The notes under the pieces were generated by a model. The model made no database searches, was not told the origin of the DNA, and was given only the letters and a program-made list of their open reading frames with translations. The position numbers and the translations under genes are program-made. Shown here one piece after another: positions 20,901-20,941 of a stretch of DNA of 20,941 bases; positions within the stretch are counted from its first letter, which is position 1; each line of letters starts with the position of its first letter. Source of the DNA: Apostichopus leukothele (taxonomy: Eukaryota; Echinodermata; Holothuroidea; Aspidochirotida; Stichopodidae); contig JAAAKB020158372.1 of assembly GCA_010014835.2 (NCBI GenBank), positions 1 through 20,941 on the forward strand, written 5' to 3'.

Positions 20901-20941
20901 TAGATACAGTCCGATACAACTTCCTGGTGGGGGCCCTGATC
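5791..20941 (+). CDS. DNAH2: Axonemal dynein heavy chain DNAH2, partial (21 exons; N- and C-terminal parts outside the window)
   Basis: This encodes the beta-type heavy chain of the two-headed inner-arm dynein I1/f, the ATP-driven motor that slides axonemal doublets in cilia and flagella. Exons: 5791-5952, 6424-6767, 7468-7648, 8469-8607, 9357-9517, 10040-10195, 10698-10823, 11397-11507, 12051-12343, 13127-13316, 13732-13912, 14075-14202, 14677-14829, 15734-15859, 16447-16665, 17221-17338, 17677-17813, 18634-18774, 19372-19530, 19744-19988, 20869-20941. All 20 introns are GT-AG with consistent phases (14 phase 0, 3 phase 1, 3 phase 2), and the join is 3543 bp with no stop. In joined-codon numbering, the linker is about 1-540, the AAA1 P-loop GPAGTGKT 577-584 with Walker B GCFDEF 626-631, the AAA2 P-loop GKTGSAKT 858-865 with Walker B LLFDAP 938-943, and AAA3 begins near the end. 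The DNAH2 assignment rests on recalled similarity to the vertebrate protein (about 4,400 residues), which was not checked by search. Confidence 0.93.
6424..6767 (+). CDS. DNAH2: DNAH2 exon b: linker region
   Basis: This is the longest exon in the window, 344 bp, with acceptor catttgtag and donor gtaagt. It starts [20 protein letters not shown] and ends [13 protein letters not shown], with a split lysine codon (phase 2). The [10 protein letters not shown] and [10 protein letters not shown] blocks are typical of the dynein linker. The ATG at 6463 lies inside the exon and is not a start. The following 700 bp intron contains the minisatellite at 6784-7270. Confidence 0.93.
6784..7270 (+). repeat. 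Minisatellite: ~20 bp unit in ~40 bp higher-order dimers
   Basis: About 490 bp of tandem repeats of the type gattacatgaggtatggtg alternating with tgtttacatggggtgcatca. The basic unit is near 20 bp, and in the middle of the array (about 6900-7190) two diverged units form a ~40 bp dimer that repeats about seven times. The edges are more variable. It lies wholly in the DNAH2 intron 6768-7467, starting about 16 bp after the donor. Confidence 0.9.
7468..7648 (+). CDS. DNAH2: DNAH2 exon c: linker region
   Basis: The acceptor is ttattgtag and the donor gtattg. The first base completes the lysine codon of the previous exon. It contains the highly conserved block [20 protein letters not shown] and ends QRQWMYLE, where the family continues NIFLGEDI as the next exon does. 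The following 820 bp intron carries a possible hAT-type relic near 7850-7960 and otherwise nothing recognised. Confidence 0.95.
7850..7960 (+). mobile_element. Possible hAT-type DNA transposon relic
   Basis: The stretch tttctcaactggggatctgt followed by agacccctaggggagtctgtaaaat resembles the subterminal sequence of hAT elements seen in many animals (tctcaac-ggggtccgcggacccctaggggtccgcgaaat style). A second, similar caggggtccgtgtaaaatat follows at about 7924. Ends and target duplications were not defined; the call is by pattern only. Confidence 0.35.
8469..8607 (+). CDS. DNAH2: DNAH2 exon d: linker region
   Basis: The acceptor is ctgtttcag and the donor gtatga. It reads [16 protein letters not shown] through [14 protein letters not shown] and ends in phase 1 with a split glycine codon. 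The following 749 bp intron holds a decayed LINE fragment at 8838-8950 and a short tandem duplication of tgtttcttattatta near 8985-9015. Confidence 0.94.
8838..8950 (+). mobile_element. LINE C-terminal relic in a DNAH2 intron
   Basis: One frame reads [20 protein letters not shown], then LVSFNF, a stop, and RLICL. This is the C-terminal block xLWNxLPxxIxxSPSLxxFKxxLKTxLF of L2/CR1-like LINEs. Only about 110 bp are recognisable, with one in-frame stop and no clear tail. It lies in the intron between 8607 and 9357, in the same orientation as the gene. Confidence 0.6.
9357..9517 (+). CDS. DNAH2: DNAH2 exon e: linker region
   Basis: The acceptor is tctcctag and the donor gtgagt. It carries the near-invariant dynein motif [20 protein letters not shown], followed by GQSKNPQA, and ends in phase 0. 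The following 522 bp intron shows only AT-rich sequence. Confidence 0.96.
10040..10195 (+). CDS. DNAH2: DNAH2 exon f: linker region
   Basis: The acceptor is aactcgcag and the donor gtaata; 52 codons. It starts [18 protein letters not shown], the family block after the LGQS(K/R)NP motif. The middle ([19 protein letters not shown]) is variable among dyneins, and the end VVLEGPVE is conserved. The following 502 bp intron has no recognised element. Confidence 0.94.
10698..10823 (+). CDS. DNAH2: DNAH2 exon g: linker region
   Basis: The acceptor is ttacaccag and the donor gtactg; 42 codons in phase 0. It begins [18 protein letters not shown] and ends [12 protein letters not shown], a basic amphipathic helical stretch conserved in DNAH2. 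The following 573 bp intron includes a run of G at about 11175-11187 and nothing else recognised. Confidence 0.92.
11397..11507 (+). CDS. DNAH2: DNAH2 exon h: linker region
   Basis: The acceptor is tttgctcag and the donor gttaga; 37 codons. It reads [20 protein letters not shown] and ends KSMKKKQ. The [10 protein letters not shown] block is the dynein signature just before the AAA ring. The leading ATG is internal: the previous exon ends in phase 0 with GQ, giving the expected GQMLITSSQ junction. The following 543 bp intron has an ATT-rich tract near 11520-11545 and no gene. Confidence 0.93.
12051..12343 (+). CDS. DNAH2: DNAH2 exon i: end of linker and entry into AAA1
   Basis: The acceptor is cttttcccag and the donor gtcagt; 293 bp. 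It includes [18 protein letters not shown] and [12 protein letters not shown], then the strongly conserved entry into AAA1 ([28 protein letters not shown]) with the last arginine split (phase 2). GC content is visibly higher than in the flanking introns. The following 783 bp intron starts with a 164 bp tandem duplication. Confidence 0.96.
12371..12690 (+). repeat. 164 bp tandem duplication in a DNAH2 intron
   Basis: Two adjacent copies start atagctgttgtacaggg at 12371 and 12535, a period of 164. Both contain a (tg)n tract, the block acatttcatagtttgggctc, and end in aagagatcattcc. They differ by several substitutions and small indels, mainly in the tg and atac tracts, so the duplication is not brand new. 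Confidence 0.88.
13127..13316 (+). CDS. DNAH2: DNAH2 exon j: AAA1 with Walker A (P1 loop)
   Basis: The acceptor is ctctcgaaag and the donor gtaaac. It completes the arginine codon and reads [19 protein letters not shown], then the P-loop GPAGTGKT, then [23 protein letters not shown]1 is the principal ATP hydrolysis site of dynein, and all P-loop residues needed for nucleotide binding are present. The following 415 bp intron is AT-rich with no element recognised. Confidence 0.97.
13732..13912 (+). CDS. DNAH2: DNAH2 exon k: AAA1 Walker B and sensor I
   Basis: The acceptor is ttgttccag and the donor gtataa. It begins [20 protein letters not shown], in which the D and E of CFDEF are the Walker B acidic residues. 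It ends IFITMNPG, the sensor I region, in phase 1. The following 162 bp intron is the shortest in the window. Confidence 0.97.
14075..14202 (+). CDS. DNAH2: DNAH2 exon l: AAA1 C-terminal part
   Basis: The acceptor is acatcccag and the donor gtatgt. It starts by completing glycine and reads [20 protein letters not shown], then [28 protein letters not shown] is the conserved dynein stretch after sensor I. It ends in phase 0. The following 474 bp intron has no recognised element. Confidence 0.96.
14677..14829 (+). CDS. DNAH2: DNAH2 exon m: AAA1 small domain
   Basis: The acceptor is cctcaacag and the donor gtaaaa; 51 codons. It contains [20 protein letters not shown] and then [16 protein letters not shown]. 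The HYDFGLRA motif marks the sensor II region of the AAA1 small domain. The following 904 bp intron is the longest between visible exons; I see no gene or clear repeat family in it. Confidence 0.96.
15734..15859 (+). CDS. DNAH2: DNAH2 exon n: AAA1-AAA2 connector
   Basis: The acceptor is attcaacag and the donor gtaaaa; 42 codons in phase 0. It begins [20 protein letters not shown] and ends [11 protein letters not shown], matching the family block LFxxIVxDLFP. The following 587 bp intron is AT-rich with no recognised element. Confidence 0.94.
16447..16665 (+). CDS. DNAH2: DNAH2 exon o: AAA2 with Walker A variant
   Basis: The acceptor is tacgtcag and the donor gtgatt; 73 codons. It begins [20 protein letters not shown] and holds [15 protein letters not shown] before the AAA2 P-loop. 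The P-loop reads GKTGSAKT: the glycine usually found before the lysine is alanine (GCC at 16582-16584), while lysine and threonine are kept. The ATG at the exon start is internal. The following 555 bp intron has no recognised element. Confidence 0.95.
17221..17338 (+). CDS. DNAH2: DNAH2 exon p: AAA2
   Basis: The acceptor is tgtaaacag and the donor gtttgt. It reads [20 protein letters not shown], then [19 protein letters not shown], and ends in phase 1. NPKA and the ELYGxxD stretch are near-universal in dynein AAA2. The following 338 bp intron contains the hairpin at 17374-17450. Confidence 0.97.
17374..17450. repeat. Imperfect hairpin with tRNA-like arm in a DNAH2 intron
   Basis: gggctagaac (17389-17398) is the near-perfect inverted partner of gttctggccc (17430-17439), and the pairing extends outward through the flanking A/T tracts (aaagaattttttt against aaaatttc). 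On the - strand the loop contains ggttcaaatctc, which resembles a pol III B box. It could be a small inverted-repeat element or a SINE relic. Confidence 0.4.
17677..17813 (+). CDS. DNAH2: DNAH2 exon q: AAA2 Walker B
   Basis: The acceptor is ttaaaattag, with a weak, purine-interrupted pyrimidine tract, and the donor is gtgaga. After completing D it reads [20 protein letters not shown], then [20 protein letters not shown] and [13 protein letters not shown] is the AAA2 Walker B region. An in-frame upstream extension to 17562 exists by chance but is intron. The following 820 bp intron has no recognised element. Confidence 0.95.
18634..18774 (+). CDS. DNAH2: DNAH2 exon r: AAA2
   Basis: The acceptor is ttgttgtag and the donor gtgaga; 47 codons. 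It reads [20 protein letters not shown], then [32 protein letters not shown] is one of the best-conserved dynein signatures. The following 597 bp intron starts C-rich and has no recognised element. Confidence 0.97.
19372..19530 (+). CDS. DNAH2: DNAH2 exon s: AAA2 helical subdomain
   Basis: The acceptor is tcggtcgacag and the donor gtaact; 53 codons. It reads [20 protein letters not shown], then [20 protein letters not shown], ending in a short variable tail SALGTPANG. The following 213 bp intron is unremarkable. Confidence 0.94.
19744..19988 (+). CDS. DNAH2: DNAH2 exon t: AAA2-AAA3 connector
   Basis: The acceptor is tttctatctag and the donor gtaagg; 245 bp. It contains [20 protein letters not shown], then [20 protein letters not shown], and SWSHWEDKL. 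The end is a split asparagine codon (AA|T, phase 2), so the ORF continuing into gtaagg is not coding. This block is a strong DNAH2 match. The following 880 bp intron holds the SINE and the tandem repeats. Confidence 0.96.
20017..20255 (-). mobile_element. tRNA-derived SINE with (CATA)n tail
   Basis: Read on the - strand, it begins near tagctcagtgg (20251-20241, a pol III A box) followed after tRNA-like spacing by ggttcgagtc (20207-20198, a B box). Next come about 160 bp of tRNA-unrelated body and a tail of catacatacata (20034-20017). Head, body and short-repeat tail in this order define a tRNA-derived SINE. The head is well preserved but lacks a clean acceptor stem, so it is not a tRNA gene. 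The right flank carries a 16 bp direct repeat (aataaaatatataaa, near 20250-20281). It lies in the last intron of the window. Confidence 0.72.
20336..20490 (+). repeat. GC-rich tandem arrays: 36-37 bp x3 followed by 29 bp x2
   Basis: Three copies of acctctggattacaggcacc plus ctgggctggtg and a C run start at 20336, 20372 and 20409. They merge into two exact-length 29 bp copies of ctggtggccc(t/c)caggttt gttatcctgtt at 20433 and 20462. The left flank, ggggctcaaatcagtgacct at 20322-20339, looks like the antisense T-arm of a tRNA-derived sequence, so the array may have grown from a second SINE head. Confidence 0.85.
20869..20941 (+). CDS. DNAH2: DNAH2 exon u: start of AAA3, cut by the window edge
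   Basis: The acceptor is atattcgacag. It completes asparagine and reads [20 protein letters not shown], then GALI, up to the last base. In dyneins the MVPTVDTxRY block opens AAA3 and is followed by its P-loop, which must lie just to the right. No donor is visible. Confidence 0.92.

Overview
This window is eukaryotic nuclear DNA from an animal. Short exons with GT-AG splice sites are separated by AT-rich introns of 162 to 904 bp, and the intergenic or intronic DNA carries LINE and SINE remnants and simple repeats. The protein similarity, intron density and repeat style suggest a marine invertebrate deuterostome, perhaps an echinoderm. The species assignment is inference.

The main gene is an axonemal dynein heavy chain, which I recognise as DNAH2 (inner-arm dynein I1/f, beta-type heavy chain). 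It lies on the + strand from 5791 to the right edge. I traced 21 exons whose splice phases all agree; joined, they give 1181 codons with no stop. They cover the linker region, all of AAA1, all of AAA2 and the first residues of AAA3. The N-terminal tail should lie left of the window, and AAA3-AAA6, the stalk and the C-terminal domain right of it.

On the - strand, two intact exons (4942-5033 and 3849-4033) encode the N-terminal part of DPH6 (diphthine-ammonia ligase), including the SGGKDS PP-loop. The first coding exon and the downstream exons are not visible. This fragment sits in the >5.7 kb stretch left of the first visible dynein exon, so it may be nested antisense in a long dynein intron, or the stretch may be a rearranged or misassembled segment.

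Region by region: 1-3265 has no recognisable gene, only microsatellites and a degenerate ~130 bp-period repeat. 3300-3745 is the 3' end of a LINE with a short (AAACT)n tail. 3849-5033 is DPH6 with a LINE 3' tail in its intron. 5200-5560 is a decayed LINE reverse transcriptase piece. 5791-20941 is DNAH2. Its introns hold a ~490 bp minisatellite (6784-7270), a possible hAT-type relic (about 7850-7960), a LINE remnant (8838-8950), a 164 bp tandem duplication (12371-12690), a hairpin with a tRNA-like arm (17374-17450), a tRNA-derived SINE (about 20017-20255) and a GC-rich tandem array (20336-20490).

No new molecular system is evident. The points most worth checking are the placement of DPH6 beside or inside DNAH2, the alanine in the AAA2 Walker A motif, and the SINE plus tandem-array cluster in the last intron.
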